The notes under the pieces: generated by a model
The model's database searches: none
What the model was told of the DNA's origin: nothing
Seen by the model: the letters and a program-made list of their open reading frames with translations, nothing else
Assembly: GCF_963678635.1 (NCBI RefSeq)
Contig: NC_087067.1
Location: 27,969,547-28,033,546, forward strand
DNA length: 64,000 nucleotides
Source: Symsagittifera roscoffensis
Lineage: Eukaryota; Xenacoelomorpha; Acoela; Convolutidae
Reading direction: 5' to 3'
Shown: piece after piece, positions 24,143 through 34,383 of the stretch
Numbering within the stretch: the first letter of the stretch is position 1
Layout of the letters: every line of letters starts with the position of its first letter
Translations under genes and position numbers: made by a program

Positions 24143-25430
24143 GTGTGTGTTTTCGCTGAAATTTTAGATGACCATCCCTCACTGTTTTCTTGGAGAAGTT
24201 CATCCAATTCGAAAGGAAGCTGCCTCATCGAGATCGATTCAATGACAAAGTCATTCTCTCCGTCTTGTCTCGTTTTAATGGTATCAAAAATTCTTCTAGT
24301 CCCGATATTGAGCGCATTGACATGTTAATCGGGTCATCGGGTCATCGAGCGCATTGACATATTAATCGGGTCATCCCATGGAGTTATCAGATTTGAGTCG
24401 ACCGTTTCAGGAGCGATGTTGCGTGTACTCGAGTATGGAGTGTTGGAAATCGTTTCAAAGGTCTCAGCCAACAAAATCTGTTGTTACAAAGATTGAATGG
24501 GCATTTGTGGTCATATATTTAGTCTATGTCTCGCCTGAGTCGACTATCACTGGATTTGAGACTACATCTTGTTAACCGGAGAAATCTACAAAATCTACAA
24601 TATCCAATCACCAAAAAATTTGGAGGACCGAAGTTTCTGCTCTTGAAAGATATTAAAATAGTCACCTGGGTTTTCATTATCCCGTTCAAAAACAGGGAAG
24701 TCCACCGCGCTGTCTGTGGTTAAAAAGATATGACTCAGTAGTTGGTTTTCGGGAGCGTTATCCGACGGAGTCGTGTCCAATTTGTATCCCTGTCCGAAGT
24801 CTGTGTCTAGGTTGTGAACGTTTCGGGTCTCTTTTTGGAATGCGGTGCTGGTATGCTAGATATTGAACAGTCTAAAGGTAGCGGTTGTGGTCCAGGCCTG
24901 TTTTTATCACCTGTCTATCAATTCTAGTTTAATAGTAGCATTGGAAATTTTATCGATATTAGCTTTTTCGTCCTTATATTTAGTAATTACAGTCAATGAT
25001 ATAGCGTTCTCTACCGACAACTCTTCTTGAAGAGCCACCAATTGTCCTTACCCAATCAACCAAACTCGAAAGTCAAAAAAGGTCATTTTAGCTGAAAGCT
25101 CGATTTCTGCGTGATTTTTCCTATCTTTTGTATTGAGTCATTTTCTTTGCTACACTTGGTGTTCTTGGTCCTGAACCAGAGGTTGAAGAAAAAATGGCCA
25201 CTTCTGTTTGTGTTTTTGATACTATTGTTTTCTTTGAAGTGGAAAAGCACCTGCTACAAGTTTTTGGCTAAAATACAGAAGTTAAAAGTGCTTGCTATCT
25301 TTCCATTGGGTGTTAAAATAGCTATGTATCTTTTTCCTCATTGTTTTTGTTTGAAAGTTTATGGGCCTCTGCTGAATTTAATATTAATAGATGGAGCTAA
25401 AGTTTTTGTTTTTTTCCGGCTGTAATGCAG
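24143..25430 (-). pseudogene. Decayed Ty3/gypsy integrase region
   Basis: Minus-strand translation at about 25250-25400 gives, with stops, phrases that line up with the integrase core of the better element at 48.8 kb (INIKFSRGP against INLDFAGPL, then KRYIAIL against NKYILLC). A further open segment at 24595-24780 is unidentified. A 36-bp tandem duplication containing GCGCATTGACATRTTAATCG lies at 24307-24376. Confidence 0.45.
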
Positions 25431-28400
25431 CTAAAGCATTTTTTCAAAAACCAAGTGATTGATATGGGGACATGACAGATACTCTGATAAAAGTTTTATC
25501 GCAAATAAGCTAGCATGTGTTTCATACAGTAATATCATCACTGCCGCTCTGGTTGCGAATAGCACCACATGTTTGTTGTCCATGTAAAGGAGCCCGTTCG
25601 ATGAATCATTAGTAGCAAAAAAATTAATGGAAGTACTTGCCAAATTTAGTTGTGAATTAATTCGTTTTCTTGTCCGAAGCTTTTATTAATGGCCTCAGTT
25701 ATTAGAGGCTTTAGTTATCAATAGCTTCTGATAGAAGGACGAAGTTTTGGTATGAAGAAAAATTTATATCCAAAAAAGTTTTACATTTTTTCTTGTCAGG
25801 GTAGAAAGTTTTGTTTTCGAATTTTTAACATTGAAGGTGCATGAAACCCTGAGGGATTAGGAGTAAGTACAACGTGACTGTATAATTTAATTTTAAAAAT
25901 TATTTAGATCTATCTGGTTTGTTAGAATTTTGAAATCACTAAATAGAAGAAATAAGTCCGTTTTAATTGAAAAGGTATTTTTTTGAAACATCTAAGGGAA
26001 GGAAATTTGAGGAGCAACATTTGGAACGACTTTGGTTAAAATCACAATTTTTCAATGCCGAACTGACAATTTGTAAGAGGGAGCTGACAAATTTAAAAGG
26101 TATTTTTGCTAGATTGTTTTTATCAGATAGTTACTATCTATAATACACGTATTGTAAAAAATTTCTAAGCTTTTTCAAAAACACTACGTTAAGTTTTTTG
26201 TCGAAAAGCGAATTTAGTGAAGTTTTTCAAATAGAAACACATAAATTAACTCGGTAAAGACAATACTTTACCCCCTCTAGATGTCTATTTGTAACACTAA
26301 ATGGTAGTAATCTGTCAACTTAACTTTTTAACTTGCTGTGATGCCTTTGTTTGTTCGATTACTCAAAAGTGCTAAAAGTAATAATTTATGGCCATTTATG
26401 ACTTCAAATCGGGCCTGAGGAGTTAATTCTTATTGGAATCAACCGCCCACAGCATTCCTAGAAAATAGAAATGGTTAGATGAATTTTTCGCCTCCTGTGT
26501 ATTTAAAAATACACTTGCAAAAGTTAACAGTTTCCCATCACTCCCAATGAGTTCCTCTAAAGATGCACCCACATCGCTATGCGAGACATCTGTTTTGACT
26601 CTTGATTTAAGTGTGTCTCGGAATTGGGTGTTTACTTTGAGTTTGAGTACTTCATTTTTGATATTCTCGAATGCAAGGTAATATGAATTGCGGTTTAAGT
26701 AAGTTTTCACTTTTTGTTCTATATAGGTGTAAAGGATTTCCTGAGGAAGCTAAACCTGGAACGAAATTTTGATTGATCGACTGATTCGAAAAAAGGTCTA
26801 ACTTCTCTTTTTAAAACGTGAATTGCTGATTTTTAAACATATCTTTTCAGTTTTTTTCTTGTAGGTTTGTTTTTTGATCAATTGAGTGCAAAATTTTGGT
26901 TGTCTGAGATGGTTAGGACGCGGTTGAAGAGGTCTTTGTATTCTTCAAAGATCTTTTGGTTCCTTTTAACATATTGCTTTTCTAACCTGTGCTAAGAAAA
27001 CGATGGCCAAGTCCCTACAAACTATAATCTAGATGCTATCGGCATGTCGCTACCGGCCATACTAAAGTTCCAATATTAGCTTGTTGGGTTATCTAGCACT
27101 AATTGGCTAAATCAATTTTTCAAATTTAATTGCGTAAACCTCATTAGCTGCGAATCGTGTGTTTTTGACATTTTATTTTGTCTTTGTTTTTTTCGGACAT
27201 TGTTTTTCTTCGAGTAAATTGCTAACATCGTTGATTTGTCCTTTTTGCAGGTCATCACAATGAAATTTATAGAGAGGTCTCCGTTGCAGCACTCTAGTTT
27301 TTTGATGTCCTTCGGAGAAGTGTCTTAGGAGTTCTGATTTACTGCGGAAGTATATGAAATGGTACTATTCTCCCTTTTAACCGTATAGGCCTTAGGAGAC
27401 TGTGGAAGTTTATTACTTTGGGTTAGTTTTTGTTTTTCTCGAAAACTGAAAAAGAACTTTGAATTTAAACGCCGATTATCTACACCTTGATTTACAGTTT
27501 CTAGTTTATTTTTAGACAGAAATGACATACTCTTTAGAAAGATATCGGACTAGAGCTATGGCAAAGCCTTCTGTGTCTTTTCTCTGCCTACTTTTGGCAG
27601 ATTGTCATTCCCAAGGATTTTACGTTCATGATCTTTGGTTAAGAAAAATGGAGTACAATCGTGAGATCATTCATTTGAACGGATCGATTTTGTAACTGTT
27701 TTGGTTATCTTGATTTTTTTGTCAGTAAATCCAGAGTATAGTCCTCATTCGTGTGAGTCATTGATAAAATCTTGACGTTAAGGTCTCGAAATTTTTTTTA
27801 TGGTACTAGATTTTTACCATCGTAAACGAAAATCAATGTCTTGTTTTCAATTTTCAAATTAAAAATCATTGCTGTCGGTAGGGCCAATTTCTAGCCAGTC
27901 ATTCAACTTGCTCTGAACTATCTGCGAGAATTATACAGATTGCTGAATTGGATAATTTAGACAATGTGAGACAATGTTTTATACAGGTTTAGAAGAATCG
28001 ACAATATTGACATATTTTTTTTCAATTTACACTTGCTCGTAAAAATGATTTTATAGTTACACGATGTACAATATGTGTCCTTGGCTGGAAAAACTATTTT
28101 TTCTGGAAAAACTATTTTTTCTTGGCTGGAAAAAACTATTTTATTCATGCATCATGATTTTTTTCGTTCAACGTTTGGAGTAGGTTCTCTTTCTCGTTAA
28201 AATTCCGATAGATGTTTGACAATTTATTCTGGGATTTTATGATGTTTGTCATTTTTAGATGATTAAAACTGAGACAGTCGCACCACTAGACGCAATTAAT
28301 TTAGACTTAGTACAAGAAAAGCGAATATCTAGTCTCAGTTAACAACTTTCTCTGAATGTCATAATTCATGTTGTTAATGAAAGTGTCACGGGACCATTTA

Positions 28401-28841
28401 TAATCTCCTCTGGAGATATCGCCCTTTTTAGCTTTTTGCGCTAAGAAATCCTTGATCTTTTAAAGGTTTTTCTGATCTCATTTTCTTCACGTTTACATTT
28501 TATCCCAAACAAAAATGATATTGCGTTTTCTAATAGAGCTAGATTCCAGCACTCCCGGAACTCTTTGAGGTTGATACGAAGAATTTTCTCTTTTGTGAAA
28601 TTTTTACCAATGTTTTTCTTCCTTTTGTTTCCTAGGGCAATAAAAAACATGGATCTGATTTTCTTATGTCCGCCCTCATTCCTTCGAATACCTTCGTTAT
28701 ATCGAGTTTTTTTTTGTCGTCGTATTGGAACAAATCACTCCAGTCTTTCCATGGGATAAGATGGTGTTCTGTGTGGTTTTGCCTGAATGGAGGTTTTTCT
28801 GGAGAAGGATTAAGCTCAAAGGTGATTTTGATTTTGATCAA
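25431..28841 (-). pseudogene. Decayed Ty3/gypsy retrotransposon, RT deleted
   Basis: Segments colinear with the element at 48.8-53.0 kb occur in order on the minus strand. Gag is at 28390-28841 (PPFRQNHT, WSDLFQ, then a LxLG-like IALGNKRKK). The knuckle region is at 27957-28148 (FPAKDTYCTSCNYK). The protease end is near 27600 (HERKILGNDNLPK). The RT N-terminus is near 26900-27000 (FEEYKDLFNRV). The RNase H segment is at 26423-26710 (RVKTDVSHSDVGASLEEL) and the integrase zinc region at 25431-25643 (LYETHASLFAIKLLSEYL). Only about 190 bp separates the RT start from RNase H, where the better copy has about 1 kb, so the RT core is deleted. Stops and frameshifts are frequent. Confidence 0.8.
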
Positions 28842-28859
28842 TATGTCTGTTAACAGCTG

Positions 28860-29555
28860 TTATCTTTAACTAATATACAATGAAATGTGCTGTTTTCTAA
28901 GCTTCAATACTTTTTGTTTTGTCAACGCCAAAACGTTTAATACTGCACGTTTAAGCACGCACGGCCCAAAAAAACTTTGATTGATAAATAACCAATTTGA
29001 GCAACAATTTTTTTTCCCAATTGAATTATTTACAATAATAATTTTACCGCAAGGCCGCCATTTGCACTTTCTTAGAAAAATATATCATAACTAACTGTTT
29101 GCAAATGTTTTTCAGATTTACGAAAGTAGCATAGTCGTATTGTTTTTTTACGATTGTTTACCGACTATAACATATTTTTTTTGCAATAGCATAGACGAAT
29201 GGGTGTTTTTTTCTGTTCACCCTAAAAAACATGGAATTCAAGCTTATGATTTTTTATTGCTTGTTAAATCTAATGATTAGTAATACCCTGTAATTTTTTT
29301 CAAAATGGTAAAAAAATTCAAGCAAATGCAGTTATCTCCGTGACTAATTTTTCTTATTGAATTTTCGAACACACACAAAATGTTGTTCTCTCTCTTTTTT
29401 TTCACTGTAACAAAATTGATCAAATAACTCAACTATTAAGAAATGTAAGGTTCAACTAGTTTATTTACAAAAATTTGTAAATTGCACGGATGTTTGAGAT
29501 AAATTTTTACTCAACTTGGCTAATAAGCTTACTTTGGGAACATTTATTCAGAGGT
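28860..29555. other. No gene seen
   Basis: AT-rich sequence with only chance frames. Confidence 0.4.
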
Positions 29556-29559
29556 ATTT

Positions 29560-29650
29560 TGTGGAGCAAAGATTGTTCCGACCATAGACCATTGGGAAAA
29601 ATTCTGTGTTCGGGTGTTTTTTTCCTTGCAGAATTAGGTACTACGATCAT
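29560..29650 (+). mobile_element. Helentron-like family 2, 5' end
   Basis: It begins TTGTTCCGACCATAGACC, the complement of the family-2 3' subterminal repeat (GACTATGGTCGGAA, read from 44007-44027). It continues with a GTGTTCGGGTGTTTTTTTCC phrase equivalent to the GTGCTCGGGGTGGG region of R2. The rest of the copy is not traceable. Confidence 0.6.
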
Positions 29651-30359
29651 TAATCTGACTGCGTTGCGTATTATATCATTTTGCGGCACGTTTAGCCGAC
29701 ACTTGAGCGCATTGAAAAGCTTCAAAAATTGTTGCAGTGACGAAAAAAAAACAAATTTGAAGATTTTGAGTGTTCTTTTCAGGGAAAATCTACTAATTTT
29801 GAAACAATTCTGAATTTGAGACTTAAAACTAGCAGTAAAACTGGAACATAATTAGAAAGACACTGCAAAACGATTGCATTTTTGCAAAAAGTTATTTTGA
29901 ATCCAAAAAAAAATTTCAATAAATTTTGTTTTAACAAAGTCTGTCACACAATTTTTTTAATTTTTTTGTCAAGAACAACTTAATTGCTAAATTTCGCTCA
30001 AAATTGTCTAAAATTTGGAACCAAAAACGGCTGGAGTTATTCAAAATTTTAATTAGGTTGTCCAATATTTTGCCTAAATTTTTTTTTACTTTAAAGATGC
30101 CCAATTTTTGGCAACTACTTTTTCGGTTAACGCAACTGAACAAATTGAAACAACATAAATCTGCTCATTTCGACGTCTGATTTATAAATTTGCTCATATC
30201 AACAGGGAAACAAAAAACATTTTATAAAAACCGAAACAAAACTTTTTGAGGATTAACTTAATTTCTTTTGACCAATGAAATTTCAATAGGAATAAATAAA
30301 AATAGGCATTCGGTGTTGATATTTGACGCGACCTTGAGACATAACTTTAGTCTGAACAC

Positions 30360-30535
30360 TAGCGTCTGCAAGCAAAATTTTCCGGAATGAGGCAACTTGC
30401 TCTTTTCGATTGATTTTTGCGACGATGTTTATTTCGTCACCAAAAATCCATAGTTTCGACAAGGTTTTGTGTCGCATGCAAAGTCAGGATTTACCGTATC
30501 TCCGGGCACAGTCTGGAAATAGTGTATCTCGGCGG
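30360..30535 (+). repeat. Left flank of the second minisatellite locus
   Basis: It resembles 5400-5560 (CAAAAATCCATAGTTT; TCTCGGCGGCAACGG against CCTCGGTGGTGCTGG) immediately before the array. Confidence 0.5.
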
Positions 30536-30785
30536 CAACGGTAGTAAAGAAGCCGCGTCATGGTCAAAAATTTAGCTGCGGCGAGGTCAAAAAACTAGTC
30601 GCGGCATGGTCGAAAAATTAGTGGCGGCCTGAAAGAAAAGTAGGGCGCGACTGGGTTGAAAGTTTTATCACAACGTAACTGAAAAATTAGTCGCTGCATG
30701 GTCACAAAATTAGTCACGAGTTCGTCTAAAAATCGAAAACACGAAGTTTGGTCGAAACATTGAACGACAAAGCGCAAGAATTTAA
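30536..30785 (+). repeat. Short copy of the TTAGTCGCGGCATGG minisatellite
   Basis: About ten units of the same type as the 7195-10230 array are present (AAAAAACTAGTCGCGGCATGG and similar). With the related left flank, this implies that one dispersed repeat carries this array and that array length differs between copies. Confidence 0.7.
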
Positions 30786-30945
30786 CTTGAACTTAAAACT
30801 AGTTTAATGTTATTATAGAGTTCTTGTCTTCATTTTTTTCCTTGCAAATTTTAAAACAGTTGCAAATGGGTCTTGGTCTGAAACGTTTGGAAATACTAAA
30901 ATTCGGTGGCAAATGAAAAACACACAACCACCGCCCTTCTTTTAT

Positions 30946-32031
30946 TAATCCGACTTTCGATAGGAAAGTAACGGAATATTTGTGCTCGGGGTGGGTTTTT
31001 TTTTCTTCAGACAAATTTCGACTTTTTAACTAGCCATTTTTGAAGAATTTTTTTCATATCATTCGAAAGGTATTGTGGCCCTGAGCTTGAATTTAAAAAG
31101 ATATTTTACTTGTGATGATTTTTCGTTAAGTTATGAGGGTTTAAAGATTGCCATTTTGGCCATTTTGACCAATTTGGAACAATTAACGCGCGATATAATT
31201 CGCGCTATTAACGCGTAAGCGGAGATTTTATCCGTTTTATGAATTATTCCAAATTGGTTGAACGAAGCTTATTTGCCATAATTGACTTGTTACAAGGAAC
31301 GAAATCTATCTTTTTTTCCGACTTTCGATACGAAAGTAACGGAATATTTGTGCTCGGGGTGGGTTTTTTTTTCTTCAGACAAATTTCGACTTTTTTAAAT
31401 AACCATTTTTGACGGAATGTTTTTTTTATATCATTCAAAAGATATTGTTACCTTGAGCTTAAATTTGAAAACATATTTTACCTATGATCTTTTTTCGCAA
31501 AGTTATGAGGGTTTAAATGTTGCCATTTTGGCCATTTTGACCAATTTGGGACAATTAACGCACGATATAATTCGAGCTATTAACGCGTAAGCGGAGATTT
31601 AATCAGCCTTAGAAATCGTTTCAAAATGGTTGAAAGAAGCTTATTTGCCATAATTGGTTTGTTTCAAGGAACGAAATCTATCCTTTTGTACTTTAAATGG
31701 CGTGTTGGTGGATGATTTTCATAAAAAGTTTCAAATTTTAGAAAAAAAATTTCCATTTTATTTTGTTTCATTTAATTTTTTTATGTTAATACTGCTCCAT
31801 AAACCTTAAAAGGCAGTCGGAACATTCAGGGCTTCACCCTGATACGAGCAGTCAGGTTGTACTTTATATGGCGTGTGGGGGGATGATTTTCATAAAAAAT
31901 TTCAAATTTTAGAAAAAAATTTTCATCTTTATTTATTTTTATTAATTTTTTAATGTTATTACTGCTGCTCCATAAACCTTAAAAGGCAGTCGGAACATTC
32001 AGGTCCTCGCCCTGATACGAGCAGTCTTGTT
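30946..32031 (+). mobile_element. Outer R2 Helentron-like copy, split by a nested R2
   Basis: The 5' half is at 30946-31315 and the 3' half at 31857-32031. Together they make one R2 copy: the left half stops at GAAATCTATCTTTTT and the right half resumes at GTACTTTATATGGCG. Uninterrupted copies read GAAATCTATCCTTTTGTACT. Confidence 0.7.
31316..31852 (+). mobile_element. Nested full-length R2 Helentron-like copy
   Basis: This copy is complete, from TTCCGACTTTCGATACG to the GGGCTTCACCC hairpin and GAGCAGTC. It sits inside another R2 copy at a T-run. The hairpin has one C for the usual G, weakening one stem pair. Confidence 0.75.
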
Positions 32032-32469
32032 TATTCTTACTTTTGAGGCGTCACTCGACTCTTAAACTCTTTGACATTTTAGTTACGTCTTTGTTTTATG
32101 TTTGTTTCAGCCTTTTTGCTACTTTTTCGTAATCATGTGGTTTGCGACTTTGTCAGTATCTTGAAAACAAAACAAAACACTTCGTATGTCTGAGCGAAGC
32201 CTTGATTCTTCCGACTGCCACTTAACCCATATCAGATAGTTTTTGGGAAAAGAAAATTTTAAAAAACTATAATTTTTTGAGCCGTTTGAAATTAGAACGA
32301 CTAATTAGCTAGCCTCGATTAATATTGAAACCAATTTGTAGAGCGGGATAACTCGGCACGCATAAAAAATTAACTTTACGTTTTCCGCGTTTGAACAAAA
32401 TATTCAAAGCGCGCATAAACATTTATGTGAAAAACTATTACTTCGAGCGCCGAAAAATTACTAATTGAA

Positions 32470-32519
32470 AAAACCACACCAAGCATAAATATTCCGTTTT
32501 CTTCGAAAGTCGGAACAAA
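32470..32519 (-). mobile_element. R2 5'-end remnant
   Basis: The plus strand reads ACCAAGCATAAATATTCCGT, then TTCGAAAGTCGGAACAA, the complement of the R2 5' terminus. The rest is eroded. Confidence 0.55.
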
Positions 32520-33199
32520 AGTTTGTTCTCTAACCTAGTTTTGTTTTTACGGAATGTTTAGTTGATCACCCCAAATTTCATGGCAAATACGTCAGCAAAA
32601 GTGAAATTTCTTATGAAGCTGCACGCTATCTTATCAAATCCAACTTCTCTATGCTAGTTCATTGCTCTGTAAAACGAATGAATTCTCTAGGAATGAACGT
32701 TTATTGACATTGGGTGCCAAGTTTTGGAAAACCCAATTCTTTAAAATGGTGTAAAATTGCGTCTGCTTATCATACTTCGCATTTGATAACAGACGACTTC
32801 TCTCTGCTAACTTTTCGTAGTTCTCTGCTTAAAATTGATAAGAAGTTATGCGAAAATAATAAGATAAACACTGAGTTTTTATTGCACCAGCTCTCAAATC
32901 AAACTATTTATTTTTTGATTTCATTTTTTTTCTCAAATCAGTGTTTTAGGTTTACGGAACGTTTGGTTTATAGAAACTTTGTGTAAATTTTGTTACTAAA
33001 CTGCCCCTGTAAACCCTTTTGCGAGCCAAATGTTTCCAGCACATGGATTTGGGACTTAATAATCGCCCGTGCCGTGGAAACTGAACAGCAAACGTTGCCT
33101 GGCAAACCAATTCATTCTCATTTATTCTAGTTGCAACTCAACTTATTGCACAAAATTCAGCAACTTGTGATTTTGAACGAGTATACATAAGGTGTCATA

Positions 33200-33202
33200 A
33201 TG
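33200..33202 (+). CDS. Possible initiator-only exon of the MP20-like gene
   Basis: An ATG is followed at once by a perfect splice donor, GTAAGT (33203-33208). The next exon, at 34259, is in phase 0 and has no upstream Met in frame, so an exon contributing only the start codon would fit. Calponin-family genes often have a short N-terminal exon, but other upstream exons cannot be excluded. Confidence 0.35.
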
Positions 33203-33544
33203 GTAAGTTGCTGGGGATATTGAAAACTGCACTTTTTAAATCTTGTTCAATAGGACAAAAATGCTGAAAAAATCAGAGCTTGTAACAATAGATGGGTTTG
33301 GTTTGGTGCTATTCATATGCTCAAAAGTAACGAAGGGCGGGTCTTAAATAGTTGTTTTAATCACTTAGCACAAAAATCAGGAGTTTTTTCACCTAAGGAG
33401 AAAAGTGAGTTTGTAGTTGTGAACGGGCGGGTTATTGACTTCAGTTTTTAATGAATCCTCTGAACTACTACACCGCTGGGTCGTGTTGACGCGGGAGTAT
33501 TCCCTGGTCGAGTTGCTCACTTTATTTCTCGACTGTCTACATCA

Positions 33545-33690
33545 AAACAATTGGTGCGTTTCGACCGTGTTCGACCAAAATTTGGTATGTTTCGACCGTC
33601 TTAACCAAAATTCAGTATGTTTTGACCGTGCTCGACCAAAATTTTGTATGTTTCGACCGTGCTCGACCGAATTCGGGTATGTTTCGACTT
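33545..33690 (+). repeat. Minisatellite (GTATGTTTCGACCGTGCTCG)
   Basis: About five units of roughly 31 bp, GTATGTTTCGACCGTGCTCG followed by ACCAAAATTTG. They lie in the presumed first intron of the MP20-like gene. Confidence 0.85.
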
Positions 33691-33934
33691 TCAAACAACA
33701 CGATTTATCAAAATTAAAACGTTATAAGTCATACTTTCCGGGTAAAATCCTACGATGCTTTCTCATCAGAATGGAATGATTATAGTTGCTTGCAATTTAA
33801 ACGCTTTGTAAAGACTAATTTTGAGCTATTTTCACTATCTTTTCAATTTCTGCAATTTGAGCCGAAATTTTTAAAAAAAGACATGTTGATACTTACAGAA
33901 AGTTTTCAATTTGACTCCGAATTACCACGGGACA

Positions 33935-34130
33935 ATCGATATTTTTCGACCGTGCTCGAGGTATGTTACGACTGTTTTCGACCGTGCTCGAGGTAAATTT
34001 GACCGAGCTCGACCGGGCTTGAGGTCTGTTTTGACCATGTTTGAGGTATATTTCGATTTTTTTGCTCGAGCCGAACCCCAGTCTCGACCATTCTTTTTCG
34101 GTCGAGCACTGACATGTGCTCGAATTTGAA
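33935..34130 (+). repeat. Second block of the TCGACCGTGCTCG minisatellite
   Basis: Diverged units (TTTTCGACCGTGCTCGAGGT and relatives) end about 130 bp before the 34259 exon. Chance frames here on both strands are repeat translations. Confidence 0.75.
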
Positions 34131-34258
34131 GGTCAAAACCTAAATTGAGCACCTCGATCCGGGTTTACAATTGGCTATTGATTTTAATTTGCTTTTGCCT
34201 GGAAGTTTAAAATAATATTTTTAATTATCTCGTCAACTTTTGTTTCAATCTGCATCAG

Positions 34259-34383
34259 CCGACTGAGAGCATCAAGGAGAGTGAAGTGATGGAGTGGGTG
34301 GCGGCTATTTTGGCACCCACCGGAGTAGTAGTTCCCAAGGGAGACATCAAGACAGTCCTCAAGGACGGAACCATCCTCTGCAA
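34259..34383 (+). CDS. MP20-like exon A (start of CH domain)
   Basis: The acceptor is TGCATCAG. The exon begins CCG ACT GAG in phase 0 and ends with two bases of a Lys codon before donor GTCAGT. It encodes 41 codons including WVAAILAP and KDGTILCK. Confidence 0.9.

Noticed and set aside
27325-27528. MSFLSKN segment as the protease of the decayed Ty3/gypsy copy
   Set aside because: It lies downstream of the ILGNDNL motif of the same copy, so its position is wrong for the protease active site despite a superficial SFL match.
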